From positions 124,001-188,000 of the forward strand of contig JBGAFV010000002.1 of the NCBI GenBank assembly GCA_044227095.1: a DNA stretch of 64,000 nt. Direction: 5' to 3'. This stretch comes from JACMLD01 sp044227095 (lineage in GTDB: Bacteria > Bacteroidota > Bacteroidia > Chitinophagales > Chitinophagaceae). Below, one piece after another: positions 17,680 to 27,490 of the stretch. The translations under genes were made by a program, and so were the position numbers. Numbering within the stretch: the stretch's first letter is position 1; each line of letters opens with the position of its first letter. Under the pieces are notes generated by a model. The model was given only the letters and a program-made list of their open reading frames with translations. It searched no databases and was not told where the DNA came from.

Positions 17680-17892
17680 TCAGACGGCTTTTTTATTTGA
17701 ACAGGTGCGCAGACCAAATAAACTGTATAAAGGACATGTGCCAACAACACTTGTCAGTAGAAAAATACAGGCGATGGCTAAGAGAATAGTACCCGGTATA
17801 CCGGTTACAATATGTTGATACCATAAAACGGCTAAAACCATTGCTATAATGATGCGGGTGAGGCGGTCAAATGTGCCCATATTCTTTTTCAT
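17680..17892 (-). CDS. DUF2892 family (YgaP-like) small membrane protein
   Basis: This 70-residue protein has the DUF2892 pattern: an N-terminal MGTFDRLTRIIIAMVLAV segment, a second helix (ILLAIACIFLLTSVVG) and the closing CPLYSLFGLRT. Family members are inner-membrane proteins often linked to rhodanese domains, but here the protein stands alone. It is minus-strand, between the zinc-ribbon gene and a UspA gene. The upstream spacer shows no dyad. Confidence 0.85.
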   Translation of the reverse strand: MKKNMGTFDRLTRIIIAMVLAVLWYQHIVTGIPGTILLAIACIFLLTSVVGTCPLYSLFGLRTCSNKKAV

Positions 17893-17960
17893 ACTATTTA
17901 CATTTATTTGAACGAAAATTTTTACGCTTTAATTCCAAAATATATTGTGCGGAGTATTGG

Positions 17961-18788
17961 TTACTGGTGCGCAATAAAAACAGGTGTCTCATGCTCGTGG
18001 ATTATGTCGGCCACAAAACTTTTTTTAAACAATCTCGATAAACCTGACCTGCCAAATGAACCGCTGATAACTATGGCAGGTTTTTCTTCGGAAGTCCATA
18101 CACTGAAAAATTTTTTTGGATCAAAATTCAGTTTTGCAACGGTAAGATCTTTGTAATGCTTCACGGCCAGCTCTTCGATAAACGGTTCGTCGGGAATTTC
18201 TGTATCAGGGTCTGCAGAAGTGTAAGTCAGCAGGGTCTTATTGTCTGCTAATGCCGGAAATAAATAGGCAAACTGTTTAATAGCATACACAGAAGCATCA
18301 CTACCGTCGTAAGCCAGGATATTTATTTTGGGAAACACATATTTTTCCGGCACTGTTATCACCGGGCATTTAGCCATGTGAAGAATGTCTGTAAGGTGAT
18401 CATTGGGATTTGTGTAGCTAATACCTGCATAAAAAACCTCACTGCCAATTATCATCAGGTCAGCAAAAAGACTTTCTTTCTCAAGTTCCAGTACTGCAAA
18501 ATCATTAAAATCTTTGTGCACTTTATAATCAATACCATTATTGATACACCATGTACTAAAACGTAAAATATTTTTTTCAAGTTTTGCAACATCTTCCTCA
18601 AGAACAGGAGGAATAAATAATGGTGCAGCAATGCTTCCCGCCGAATAAGTTAGCATGTCAGCATAATCATTTTGCGGAAGAAAAATTCCCGTCAGCATCA
18701 GCGGGTCAGTCTCGCTCAGTTTACGGGCAAATTCAAGTGCTCCTTCTGAAAAATGAACGCCGTCAAATACCAGTAATATCTTTTTCAT
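17961..18788 (-). CDS. Universal stress protein UspA, tandem domain (copy 1)
   Basis: The ATG at 18788 gives a 275-residue two-domain Usp starting MKKILLVFDGVHFSEGALEF. An upstream ATG at 18878 would precede the mapped promoter and is rejected. The second domain ends with GSFGRSGLSRLFKKSFVADII, the region of the Usp ATP-binding G-x2-G pattern. Usp proteins bind ATP or other nucleotides and support survival under growth arrest. Two dyads and a perfect -7 box lie directly upstream. It is one of four complete copies in the window. Confidence 0.92.
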   Translation of the reverse strand: MKKILLVFDGVHFSEGALEFARKLSETDPLMLTGIFLPQNDYADMLTYSAGSIAAPLFIPPVLEEDVAKLEKNILRFSTWCINNGIDYKVHKDFNDFAVLELEKESLFADLMIIGSEVFYAGISYTNPNDHLTDILHMAKCPVITVPEKYVFPKINILAYDGSDASVYAIKQFAYLFPALADNKTLLTYTSADPDTEIPDEPFIEELAVKHYKDLTVAKLNFDPKKFFSVWTSEEKPAIVISGSFGRSGLSRLFKKSFVADIIHEHETPVFIAHQ

Positions 18789-18803
18789 AATACTTATTTT
18801 ACA

Positions 18804-18868
18804 CAAAACTACATACACAAAAAAAAAATCACAATGATGCCTGTCAAAGCTTCTGGTGAGATTTATCA
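18804..18868 (-). promoter_or_regulatory. Double-dyad promoter of usp copy 1
   Basis: TGATGCCTGTCA (18835-18846) is centred 36.5 bp from the end of a perfect -7 box TAGTTTTG (18811-18804, minus strand). A second near-perfect dyad TGAGATTTATCA (18857-18868) lies exactly 22 bp outward. The predicted start is near 18799, 11 bases before the ATG. Confidence 0.8.
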
Positions 18869-18974
18869 TGAATAGCAATGATACCGTTCCGGTGTGGGGT
18901 TTGCCGATAAGATTATTTTTAATAATGCCCGACGTAATATTACTGAACGCTCTTGTAGTTGATAAATAAAGCCG

Positions 18975-20453
18975 ATGAAGAATATTCTAATAACAGCTAT
19001 GCTAACAATCAATATTTTGGTTGCGGGTGCACAACTGCATTTTCCGGAACAGGTGAAAGCATTTTACAAATTGATGAATAAAGATATTTTCTGGCTGCAT
19101 CCTGCCAACAGATCTGCGCTTGACAGTCTTTCCACGGTTTTATCACGAGCACCTGAATGGGGACTAGAGAAAAAGGATTACCTGTATGAACAGCAGATTC
19201 AATTCAACACAGCACAGGATTCTGTATGGGCCGATATGATTATAACTGACGAAGCAATGCATTTTCTGCATGATATAAGCAAAGGCAACCGGGAGGTGCC
19301 GCTTGCATACAATGGTCTCAGCTACCGTCCTGCAAATCCGGATTTGGCAAATTGGTTATTTGAAGCTGTTACCAGCGAAGGGTTTCAGGCAGTCATTGAA
19401 AAAGCAGAACCAAAAAGCAAGGCTTATCATTCAGTCAAAAATCAAATGAAGGTATTTCTGCAAATTGTATCTGTGAAAGGGTTCTCCGAAATAAAAATTA
19501 CTTCGCAATCTCCCGGCTATTCAAATCATCAGGTTGTGGAGAGGTTACGTCAGCTTGGGTTTATTGCAAATGACAGCAGCCATTTGCCAGACCGCGATAT
19601 AAAACTTGCTGTTCAGCAGGCACAGAAATTTTTCTGCCTGTTAAATGATGGAACACTCCGTTCTACAGCCATTAAAGAGTTTAATGTACCGATAAGTACA
19701 AGGATTAGTGAACTGGCATCTGCACTGAATACATTGCGCTGGCTGAATGATATTCAGACCTCCGCCAGCGTAGCCATCGTTAATATACCATCTGCCAGCC
19801 TTATTTTATACGTAAATGGCAATGCGGTTATGGCTTCACGGATTATTGCCGGCAAACCCACAACACCCACACCAACGCTTTGCAGTACAATAACCGAGCT
19901 TGTGCTGTATCCTTATTGGAACGTTCCCAACAAAATTGCCATTCGCGAATTGTTACCTGAAATCAAGCGCAACAGAGCTTACCTGGCGACTAATAATTTT
20001 CAAATACTTAATAAAAGCGGCCGCGTTGTTAATCCGTTTTCAATAGACTGGTCTACATTGAATGCCCATAATTTCCCCTATCGTATCCGTCAGTCAACAG
20101 GTTGTGATAATTCGTTGGGACTTATCAAACTAAATTTTTACAGCCCGTTTGATGTGTACCTCCACGATACGCCCTGGAAAATATTATTCAGTTTAAACAA
20201 CAGGTATTTTAGTCACGGATGCATGCGCCTTGAAAAAGCAAAAGAACTCGGTCATTATCTGCTGAATGACAACGCCATTGCAATAGACACACTTGATGAA
20301 ACGAATTGCTTAAAAAATAAAGAACCGGTAACTGTTAAAGCTGAAAAGCCAATACCAATCTTTGTTGTGTATCAGACTGCATGGGCAGACAGTTCCGGTC
20401 GCCTGCAGTTTTACCGGGACCCGTATAAGAAAGTTGAAGCTTTATCAAAATAG
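18975..20453 (+). CDS. Exported L,D-transpeptidase (YkuD domain)
   Basis: This 492-residue protein has an N-terminal signal peptide (about residues 1-18, ending LVAGAQ). A peptidoglycan-binding-like middle region precedes a YkuD/ErfK catalytic domain with the signature SHGCMR (residues 413-418; Cys is the nucleophile). The order matches the YcbB/LdtD group. It makes or edits 3-3 cross-links in peptidoglycan in the periplasm, a change linked to stationary-phase wall resistance. It is divergent from usp copy 1, whose dyads do not align with a + strand -7 box. The following usp gene has its own dyad promoter. Confidence 0.88.
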   Translation: MKNILITAMLTINILVAGAQLHFPEQVKAFYKLMNKDIFWLHPANRSALDSLSTVLSRAPEWGLEKKDYLYEQQIQFNTAQDSVWADMIITDEAMHFLHDISKGNREVPLAYNGLSYRPANPDLANWLFEAVTSEGFQAVIEKAEPKSKAYHSVKNQMKVFLQIVSVKGFSEIKITSQSPGYSNHQVVERLRQLGFIANDSSHLPDRDIKLAVQQAQKFFCLLNDGTLRSTAIKEFNVPISTRISELASALNTLRWLNDIQTSASVAIVNIPSASLILYVNGNAVMASRIIAGKPTTPTPTLCSTITELVLYPYWNVPNKIAIRELLPEIKRNRAYLATNNFQILNKSGRVVNPFSIDWSTLNAHNFPYRIRQSTGCDNSLGLIKLNFYSPFDVYLHDTPWKILFSLNNRYFSHGCMRLEKAKELGHYLLNDNAIAIDTLDETNCLKNKEPVTVKAEKPIPIFVVYQTAWADSSGRLQFYRDPYKKVEALSK

Positions 20454-20468
20454 GTTGAGCAATTTCTA

Positions 20469-20533
20469 TGACCAGGTTTATACTGGCAACTGACTGCGGT
20501 CATTATCTATACGTGTAAATAGCTTCACCTTTA
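20469..20533 (+). promoter_or_regulatory. Dyad promoter of usp copy 2
   Basis: TGACTGCGGTCA (20491-20502) is a perfect dyad. Its centre is 36.5 bp before the end of a partial -7 box CACCTTTA (20526-20533). A TGAC half site begins at 20469, at the 22-bp outward position. Confidence 0.6.
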
Positions 20534-20565
20534 TCAAATCAAATTTCAGTATTCAAACTTTTATC

Positions 20566-21393
20566 ATGAAAACAATTATCGCTGCTGTAGATTTTTCAAA
20601 AGATTCATTAAATGCCGCCAATTATGCTGCGGATCTTGCAAGTGTTACCGGGTGCGGGTTGTTACTTTTGCATGTATGTCCTTACCCTATTGGCGTAGAC
20701 GAGGCGGGCATGACTTATATTGCAATGGGTGAAGCTATTACGGACGCAGAAACAACACTTGAAAATCTTAAGACAAAGCTGATAGCAAGAAGTAAAGGCA
20801 CGTTGAATGTTAGTACAGTTGTAAAGGAAGGAGATATTGTAGCTGGTATAAAGGAATGCGGTGCTTCTGTAAATACGTTTGCAGTTGTTGTGGGCAGAGG
20901 AGAACTGGGTGCCCTGCAGCGGACGCTTATTGGCAGCAGGGCGGTTGCTGCTGTAAAAAGACTTTCATGGCCTGTGATTACTGTTCCATTGAATTGTCAG
21001 TTCACCCATATCCGAAATATCGGGATTGCCTGTGATTTCAGCGATGTAATAGATACATTTCCAACAAAGGAAATTACAGATATGGTAAGGGCAACAAATG
21101 CAAAATTGCATGTATTGCATATACAATCTCCGGCCAGCGACAAAGAAAAAAGCATAACTATGAAAGAGTCTGGTGTATTACACCAGTTACTGGCTTCTTT
21201 AAAACCACAGTATTATTATATCAGAAACGAAAATGCAGAAGACGGAATAATTGATTTTGCAGCAACTTATCATTTGGATCTGCTTGTTATCATTCCAAAA
21301 CACCACAGTTTATTCGAAAAGATATTTACGCATCTGCACGCAAGAAATCTTGTACTGCATGCCCATTTGCCTGTGATGTCTGTTCATGGATAA
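20566..21393 (+). CDS. Universal stress protein UspA, tandem domain (copy 2)
   Basis: This 275-residue two-domain Usp begins MKTIIAAVDFSKDSLNAANY. The first domain holds the nucleotide loop VVVGRGELGALQRTLIGS. In the second domain the matching loop is replaced by PKHHSLFEKIFTHLHARNLV, so only one site is likely to bind nucleotide in the usual way. The gene is monocistronic, between the L,D-transpeptidase and the convergent cation ATPase, with its own dyad promoter. Confidence 0.92.
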   Translation: MKTIIAAVDFSKDSLNAANYAADLASVTGCGLLLLHVCPYPIGVDEAGMTYIAMGEAITDAETTLENLKTKLIARSKGTLNVSTVVKEGDIVAGIKECGASVNTFAVVVGRGELGALQRTLIGSRAVAAVKRLSWPVITVPLNCQFTHIRNIGIACDFSDVIDTFPTKEITDMVRATNAKLHVLHIQSPASDKEKSITMKESGVLHQLLASLKPQYYYIRNENAEDGIIDFAATYHLDLLVIIPKHHSLFEKIFTHLHARNLVLHAHLPVMSVHG

Positions 21394-21460
21394 ATTTATC
21401 TGCAAGGTACTGCGGCCCCGGTACGGTTTCTATTGCCGGTAGCTGTTGATCAAAAACTTT

Positions 21461-23971
21461 CTATACGGCATCTCCGTCCGGTACGCCTGTTGCATTGCGC
21501 CGAACGAATTTATACACTTCAAACCAGCCTGCTGCCAGCAATGCAGTGCAAATGCAAAGGATGAAATGAAATGTGGTAATCTTGTCCATTTCAAAAACTG
21601 TGCGTACTGGTGCAATAAAATTAATCAGGCAGATAAATAAAACAGAAACCGTCATTACGGGAAGAGCAAGATTATTTTTATAATAAATCGTCTTTGCAAT
21701 ACTCGCAGTAAAAGACCTGTTTACAAACGTCAGAAAAATATTACTGGCCAAGAGCGTAGTAAACACCATTGTTCTAATGTAGGCTATTGATTTGCCTGCA
21801 TCCATAGTTTGTTTATACAAGAAAAGAACGGCTATTGTTATCACAAGCCCCTGCAATACACTTACCAGTAATTCTTTTTTCAACAGGAAAGCTTTTCCCG
21901 GAAGGGGTGGCGGACGATGCATGATGGAATCTTCTACTTGTTCCCTCTCAAAAAAAATTGAACAGGTTGGCCCCATAATTAATTCCAGGAAAATAACGTG
22001 GACAGGGAAAAAGATATTGGGAAATTTCCAGTTTAGAATTATTGGTAGTGAAGCCGTCATCACAATGGGAATGTGAATAGAAATAATATAGCGGACTGCT
22101 TTTTTAAAGTTGCTGAAAATTTTTCTTCCTTGTTCAATAGCTGCAGTTATTCCGGCAGGATCATCATTTGTAAGTATAAGATCTGCTGCTTCCCTCGCCA
22201 TTTCTGTGCCCTTCTTTCCCATGGCAATTCCGATATGTGCAGCATGAAGTGCGGGTGCGTCGTTTACACCATCGCCGGTCATTCCAACTATATTTCCATT
22301 TGCCTTAAGCGCATTGACAACTTTTAATTTAGCTTCAGGAAACATACGTGCAAACACATTGATGTATTTTACCTGTTGTTGTAATTCCTTTTCACTGCAT
22401 TTCATTACTTCATTACCTGTCATCTGTACTGAAGCAGACCGAATACCTGACTCAACTGCAATATTCGCTGCAGTCTTTTCAAAATCGCCTGTAATCATTT
22501 TAATGTTAATCCCTGCCGCATATAATTTTTTGAATACAGTTTTGATATTTTTTTTAGGTGGATCATAAAACCCCAGCAGCCCTTCAAACTTCCACTTAAA
22601 CTCTTCCTGGTTATTGGGAAATGTACCCTCATGAATGGCACTCGCCACAGCAATCACCCGCAAACCTTTTGCAGTCATCTGCTGTAGTACATTATTAATT
22701 TTGTCTGCAGCATTGCCTTCAGGTTTACATACTGCAATTATCTTTTCCGGAGCACCTTTTGCAGCAGCAGTAACCAACCCGTTTAATAAATACACATGCG
22801 TCATCATAGGCGGGTGACCAGACAATGGATATTCTTTCACAGTTTCATAATTGGTGCGACTGTTTTGTTGTTCCGGGCAAAAAGAAACAATGGCCTTTTC
22901 CATTGAATTGAATGGATTTTCTTCACTCGCCAGCATCGCGTAAAACATTACACGTTTGAGTTGATCATCTGTACCGGCCGGCGCTTCAGTATAAAAATCA
23001 TTGTTTACATCATACACACTTTGTATCGTCATGCTGTTATCAGTAATGGTACCCGTCTTATCGAGACAGATAACACTCATTTCACCAAGATGCTCTACAA
23101 TTTGAGGACGCCTGGAAATAATGCCCATCCTGCTCATATGATAGGAACCTAAGGCAATGAAAGACGCAAAGGCAACTGGTATTTCTTCCGGTATCAATGC
23201 TGTAGCAAGGGTGAGGCCCACAAGAAGCCCTGCGATAATGTCACCGGTTTTTAAATAATTGAGTATCCAGATCGTAAAAAACGCAAATACACCTGCAATA
23301 CTGAAATTTCTAACAAAGCGGGTGATTTGCTTTTCCATCAAAGTCTGTTCTGGCAGTGCAGCAGAACTGCTTTTTCCAATCAATGCAAGTTTTGTGTGAT
23401 TGCCTGTTGTTATAACGATTGCTTCGCAGCGGCCCGCAGTAATTGTGGTGCCCTGAAACAATTCGTTTTTTCCTTGCGATTCATTTTTTTCTACTGCAAA
23501 ACTCTCACCGGTAAGCATAGATTCATCAACGCTGAGATCGTTTTGAACAATAACTGTGGCATCGGCAGGTATTTTATTTCCCTGTTCCAGTATAACAATA
23601 TCGCCTGGCACCAGTTCTTCGGCAGGTATAGTCTCAGCAATATTGTTTCTGCGCACCCTTACTAAAGGTGCTGTCATTTTTTTCAGTGCCGCCATTGCCC
23701 GGTTGCTTTTTGCTTCCTGAAATGCAGACAGCAGGGCAATAAAAACGATTGCCGCCAAAGTCATCCAGCCCTCAGCTGATTTACCTAAAACAAAATAAAG
23801 TACACAGGCCGCAACAAGAACCAAAAACATTGGTTCAAGAACAATTCCGGATAGTAACCTCAGAACGTAATTGTCCCGAACCTTGTCCACAGTATTTTTT
23901 CCATAACGTTTTTGACGGTCTGCTATTTCGTATTGCTGTAAACCGCTGGCAATTGGCGTAGATGTATCCAT
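21461..23971 (-). CDS. Cation-translocating P-type ATPase
   Basis: With the ATG at 23971 (MDTSTPIASGLQQYE) the protein has 836 residues. It has the TGES loop, the phosphorylation site CLDKTGT (D304), the hinge GDGVNDAP and a fourth helix with IPEEIPVAF. This is like Ca2+/Na+-type P2 ATPases of bacteria and unlike the Mg2+ pump at 2608. The ion is not certain, with Ca2+ export the commonest role. An upstream in-frame ATG at 24007 would start close to the predicted transcription start near 24019. It shares a double-dyad control region with the divergent usp copy 3. Confidence 0.88.
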   Translation of the reverse strand: MDTSTPIASGLQQYEIADRQKRYGKNTVDKVRDNYVLRLLSGIVLEPMFLVLVAACVLYFVLGKSAEGWMTLAAIVFIALLSAFQEAKSNRAMAALKKMTAPLVRVRRNNIAETIPAEELVPGDIVILEQGNKIPADATVIVQNDLSVDESMLTGESFAVEKNESQGKNELFQGTTITAGRCEAIVITTGNHTKLALIGKSSSAALPEQTLMEKQITRFVRNFSIAGVFAFFTIWILNYLKTGDIIAGLLVGLTLATALIPEEIPVAFASFIALGSYHMSRMGIISRRPQIVEHLGEMSVICLDKTGTITDNSMTIQSVYDVNNDFYTEAPAGTDDQLKRVMFYAMLASEENPFNSMEKAIVSFCPEQQNSRTNYETVKEYPLSGHPPMMTHVYLLNGLVTAAAKGAPEKIIAVCKPEGNAADKINNVLQQMTAKGLRVIAVASAIHEGTFPNNQEEFKWKFEGLLGFYDPPKKNIKTVFKKLYAAGINIKMITGDFEKTAANIAVESGIRSASVQMTGNEVMKCSEKELQQQVKYINVFARMFPEAKLKVVNALKANGNIVGMTGDGVNDAPALHAAHIGIAMGKKGTEMAREAADLILTNDDPAGITAAIEQGRKIFSNFKKAVRYIISIHIPIVMTASLPIILNWKFPNIFFPVHVIFLELIMGPTCSIFFEREQVEDSIMHRPPPLPGKAFLLKKELLVSVLQGLVITIAVLFLYKQTMDAGKSIAYIRTMVFTTLLASNIFLTFVNRSFTASIAKTIYYKNNLALPVMTVSVLFICLINFIAPVRTVFEMDKITTFHFILCICTALLAAGWFEVYKFVRRNATGVPDGDAV

Positions 23972-24023
23972 GTAATAATAAAATTTTCTGCTACAGATAG
24001 AACTCACTATTCATGCTCCGGCA

Positions 24024-24088
24024 CTAATATGAACTTATTTTTTTTAACCTGTGATGACCTGGTTCATGAACAGATTTGATTGTGGTCA
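24024..24088 (-). promoter_or_regulatory. Dyad promoter of the cation ATPase (shared region)
   Basis: TGACCTGGTTCA (24055-24066) is centred 36.5 bp from the end of a partial -7 box CATATTAG (24031-24024, minus strand). TGATTGTGGTCA (24077-24088), 22 bp further out, serves as the distal site. The same two dyads serve the divergent usp gene in the opposite order. Confidence 0.55.
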
Positions 24089-24119
24089 GTACCCGGGCTG
24101 TATATAAAGTATAATTTTA
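24055..24119 (+). promoter_or_regulatory. Dyad promoter of usp copy 3 (shared region)
   Basis: TGATTGTGGTCA (24077-24088) is centred 36.5 bp before the end of the -7 box TAATTTTA (24112-24119), which matches TAnnTTTG except for the last base. The outer dyad TGACCTGGTTCA (24055-24066) is 22 bp upstream. The predicted start is near 24124. Confidence 0.7.
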
Positions 24120-24159
24120 TTTAAGTGTATTTATTGCAGATACAAATAATCAAAACAAA

Positions 24160-24996
24160 ATGAAAAAAATAATTGCGGCCTTTGACGGCCTTAAATATGC
24201 TGAAAGCACAACGCGTTACGCTATTGAAATAGCAAAGCAAACCGGGGCTCACCTGGTGGGTGTTTTCCTGGAAGACTTCACCTACACAAGTTATAAAATA
24301 TACGATTTAGTAAAAGAAAATGCCTCGGAAAGAGAGTTGCAACGGTACGAAAATGCTGACCGCGAGACACGGGACAATGCGGTTGTTGCGTTCCAGACAG
24401 CCTGCAAGTCTGCGGGGCTTGGGTTTAGTGTGCACCACGATAAAAACATTGCTTACCAAGAGTTACTGCATGAAAGCATTTATGCAGATTTGCTGATATT
24501 GGGTGCATGCGAAACACTAACACATTATGAAGAGGAGTTGCCCACAAATTTCGTTAAAGATATTCTTACTGATGTACAATGCCCGGTAGTCATGTTACCA
24601 CGGCAATATTCACCTGTCGAAAAAATAATCTTTCTTTATGACGGTGGGCCGTCTTCAGTACATGCTGTAAAAATGTTTTATTACCTGCTTCCACATTTAG
24701 CCAGTTTGCCAACAGAAATTATATCAGTAAAAGGTTTTTATGACAGTTTACATGTGCCTGATAACAGGCTGATGAAAGAACTCATGAAACGGCATTCACC
24801 GCAGGCTGTATATACTGTATTAAAAGGTCATGCCGATAAAGAAATTACCAGCTACTTAAAAAAAATGAGCGTAAATGCGCTGATAGTGACTGGCGCATAC
24901 CGGCGCAGCAGGGTATCTAGATGGTTCAAAGAAAGTATGGCTGATGTAATGGTGAGAGAATTATCCATGCCGGTATTGATTGCCCACAATAAGTAA
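24160..24996 (+). CDS. Universal stress protein UspA, tandem domain (copy 3)
   Basis: This 278-residue tandem Usp begins MKKIIAAFDGLKYAESTTRY. Its second-domain loop is GAYRRSRVSRWFKESMADVMV, near that of copy 1. It is divergent from the cation ATPase and shares a double-dyad control region with it. The next gene begins before this one ends (17-base overlap) if its ATG is used, which suggests translational coupling. Confidence 0.92.
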   Translation: MKKIIAAFDGLKYAESTTRYAIEIAKQTGAHLVGVFLEDFTYTSYKIYDLVKENASERELQRYENADRETRDNAVVAFQTACKSAGLGFSVHHDKNIAYQELLHESIYADLLILGACETLTHYEEELPTNFVKDILTDVQCPVVMLPRQYSPVEKIIFLYDGGPSSVHAVKMFYYLLPHLASLPTEIISVKGFYDSLHVPDNRLMKELMKRHSPQAVYTVLKGHADKEITSYLKKMSVNALIVTGAYRRSRVSRWFKESMADVMVRELSMPVLIAHNK

Positions 24997-25507
24997 TATA
25001 TACCCTGTGAATAAAATATTGCCCTATATTATTTCCAACGCTGGGGCCATCTTACTGTTTGCCGGTGCCTTCCGGCGGCCGCGGACAGTGAGATGGTTAT
25101 TCATAACCATGTTCTTCCTGGCTAGTTGGGTGAACTGGACTTTGTGCATGTTTCAACCGGCAGTATATCTTGAATTTGCAAAAACTAATGTATTGCCACT
25201 TTACGCAACTTTTATCAAAGGATGGTTCTCTGCGCATATACCCCTAGTAGTTGGTTTGATTGCTACCGGCCAGGGCCTTATTGCCGGGCTATTGCTATTT
25301 AAAGGATTACTGTTCAGGCTTGGCTGTACTGCAGCAATTATTTTTTTCATCGCAATACTTCCTCTTGGTATTGGGAGTGCATCTCCCGCCCCAGCGGTGC
25401 TGGCAGCTGCTATTACAGTATTATGGATAAGGGGAAATTCCTTCAACGCATCAGCCCACCACGAAAAACAAATTTATTTTTCAAGTCACATTGATAAGAT
25501 TATCTGA
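24980..25507 (+). CDS. Small multi-pass membrane protein
   Basis: The ATG at 24980 overlaps the end of usp copy 3. A GTG at 25007 (VNKILPYII) is an equally likely start. The product (up to 175 residues) has about four to five membrane helices: residues 12-28, 40-56, 85-106, 110-131 and 133-150. I do not recognise the family. Coupling to a Usp gene places it in the stress regulon by inference only. Confidence 0.65.
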   Translation: MPTISNIYPVNKILPYIISNAGAILLFAGAFRRPRTVRWLFITMFFLASWVNWTLCMFQPAVYLEFAKTNVLPLYATFIKGWFSAHIPLVVGLIATGQGLIAGLLLFKGLLFRLGCTAAIIFFIAILPLGIGSASPAPAVLAAAITVLWIRGNSFNASAHHEKQIYFSSHIDKII

Positions 25508-25547
25508 ATACCGTTTCGTTTTATTACCGCTTATTGACAACTGTTTC

Positions 25548-26228
25548 TTATTGGCGTATTATTTTACCATCTTCCATTTCAATCACCCTATCCGCAATGC
25601 CGGCAAGGGCAGGGTCATGCGTAACAATCAGGAGTGTCTGGTGATAGTCCGCAGCCAGTTTTTTAAAAATGGAAAAAACAATTTCCCGGTTTCGTTTGTC
25701 CAGGTTGCCGGTAGGTTCATCACCCATAATAATAGCAGGTTCATTTATCAGGGCCCGCGCAATAGCTACCCGCTGTTTTTCTCCGCCCGACAACTGGTTG
25801 GCCATTTTATCTGACAGGTGTGCGATATCAAGCATTCGTAATTTTTCCATCGCTTTTGCTTTAATAGCATCCACTTCCAGTTGGTTTAATTTAAGTGCGG
25901 GCAGCATCACATTTTGCAATACGGTAAATTCATTGAGCAAATAATGAAATTGAAAAATGAAACCAATTTTTTCGTTCCTGAGCCGGGCAAGCAAAGGTTC
26001 AGTTTTACCTGTAACCAGGCGATCTTCAATTAATAGTTCGCCCTGGTAAGCGGTGTCCATTGTTGAAAGTATATATAACAAGGTTGATTTTCCGCAGCCC
26101 GATTTACCTACTATACTGACAAATTCTTCCTGTTGAATACTGAAACAGATATCGTTGAGGACTTTAACATTGACCGGATCATCAAAATACTTATTGATAT
26201 GCCGCGCTTCAAGTATAATTTTATTCAT
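25548..26228 (-). CDS. ABC exporter ATP-binding protein (MacB/LolD type)
   Basis: This 226-residue ATPase has Walker A GKSGCGKST, the signature LSGGEKQRVAIARAL, Walker B IIMGDEPTGNLD and the H-loop VTHD. The layout is that of the LolD/MacB/FtsE group. It is the third gene of a minus-strand operon, periplasmic adaptor, FtsX-type permease, ATPase, with 2 bases between it and the permease. The system is likely an efflux or lipoprotein-export complex. The substrate cannot be told. Confidence 0.92.
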   Translation of the reverse strand: MNKIILEARHINKYFDDPVNVKVLNDICFSIQQEEFVSIVGKSGCGKSTLLYILSTMDTAYQGELLIEDRLVTGKTEPLLARLRNEKIGFIFQFHYLLNEFTVLQNVMLPALKLNQLEVDAIKAKAMEKLRMLDIAHLSDKMANQLSGGEKQRVAIARALINEPAIIMGDEPTGNLDKRNREIVFSIFKKLAADYHQTLLIVTHDPALAGIADRVIEMEDGKIIRQ

Positions 26229-26230
26229 GG

Positions 26231-27490
26231 CTATTTCCCCCTGATAATAATGACCGGATCAATTTTGCTGGCCTTTCTTGCAGGAAATAAACCAGCAAGC
26301 CAGGTAGTCAGCAATGAAAATAAAATTGCTGTGATGTATATGGCAGGATCATAGTTGACAGGATAAGTAGTAATTGTTGGCAGCGAGGCAGTATGAAAAG
26401 GGATTTGATCAATAACCGCTGAAAGTCCAAAACCAAGCAGTAAACCGCTCAGGCCTCCTGCAATACCAATGCTTAGCGCAATAATAATCAAAATCAATTT
26501 TACATCTTTGCCCGCAAAGCCGGTGGCTTTTAATATAGCTATCGTATCCATTTTTTCATAGATAAGCATATTGAGAATATTATAAATTCCAAACCCTGCC
26601 ACCGTTAATAAAGTAATACCTACAGAATAAGAAATCAGGGTGCGGATAAAATTACCGGTTGCAAATTGTGCATTCGCTGTCTGAATATCTTCGGTATCTG
26701 TTTCAAAGAGTGCAGCAAATTCTTTTGCGAGGGCCGGGGCGGCATTAATATCATTTAATTTCACCTGGATATCTGTAACATAATCATCGGGCTTCCCCAT
26801 TAGTTTTTGTACTGTTGAGAGATCGGCAAAGCCCTGTGTCTTATCAAAATCATTTAAGCCGGATTGATAGAGACCAATCAGCCTTAATGCAAAACGATCG
26901 CCGGCGGGTGTAATCACTGTTATAATGTCTCCGGGTATAGCATGCAGCTTATCGGCCAGCGCCTTGCCAAGTATAATGCTGTTGGCAACTGATTTAAGTT
27001 GAGCCGCCGACCCGCTTACAATATAGTCCTGAAAACTAAACAACCGGATTTCTGCTGCTGCGTCAATACCATTGAGTGCCCCGGTAAGGTTTACTGTACC
27101 ATCATTGTAGAAAACCTGTGTATTAATTTTGGGGGAAATGCCGGCAACACGCTGATCATTCTGCAGTCTCTGTTCAATCATTTTGCTATTATAAATACCA
27201 TCCCTGCTGTTTGTCACTTTTATTGAACTGATAAAATTGTAATAACCTTTTAAAGGTGAATAGAGGTTTACTGGCTGAATTTCTTTTGGTTTGATTTCGT
27301 TATACAATCTAATATGCGGTGTCCTGTTTAAGATTAAATTGTCAAGCATGAAATTCAACCCTGTCATAAAACCCAGCAATGCAATAAACATTGTAATACT
27401 GAATGTAACGCCGACAGCAGCAACGGTCGTTTGCCGGAGCCGTGACATCAGCAGAGCTTTGCTTATACTTACAATTAACCTGTAATTCAT
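26231..27490 (-). CDS. ABC exporter permease (FtsX/MacB-type)
   Basis: This 419-residue protein has the MacB-like layout. One N-terminal helix (about 22-45) is followed by a large periplasmic domain, then three C-terminal helices (around 285-310, 332-360 and 385-405) that carry the FtsX domain. Cytoplasmic loops near YEKMDTIAILKATGF are the usual ATPase contact region. Its start overlaps the end of the adaptor gene by 4 bases, so translation is coupled. Confidence 0.9.
   Translation of the reverse strand: MNYRLIVSISKALLMSRLRQTTVAAVGVTFSITMFIALLGFMTGLNFMLDNLILNRTPHIRLYNEIKPKEIQPVNLYSPLKGYYNFISSIKVTNSRDGIYNSKMIEQRLQNDQRVAGISPKINTQVFYNDGTVNLTGALNGIDAAAEIRLFSFQDYIVSGSAAQLKSVANSIILGKALADKLHAIPGDIITVITPAGDRFALRLIGLYQSGLNDFDKTQGFADLSTVQKLMGKPDDYVTDIQVKLNDINAAPALAKEFAALFETDTEDIQTANAQFATGNFIRTLISYSVGITLLTVAGFGIYNILNMLIYEKMDTIAILKATGFAGKDVKLILIIIALSIGIAGGLSGLLLGFGLSAVIDQIPFHTASLPTITTYPVNYDPAIYITAILFSLLTTWLAGLFPARKASKIDPVIIIRGK

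Noticed and set aside
18975..20453. L,D-transpeptidase as a member of the dyad regulon
   Set aside because: The dyads upstream align with the divergent usp gene. No -7 box sits at the required spacing on the + strand.
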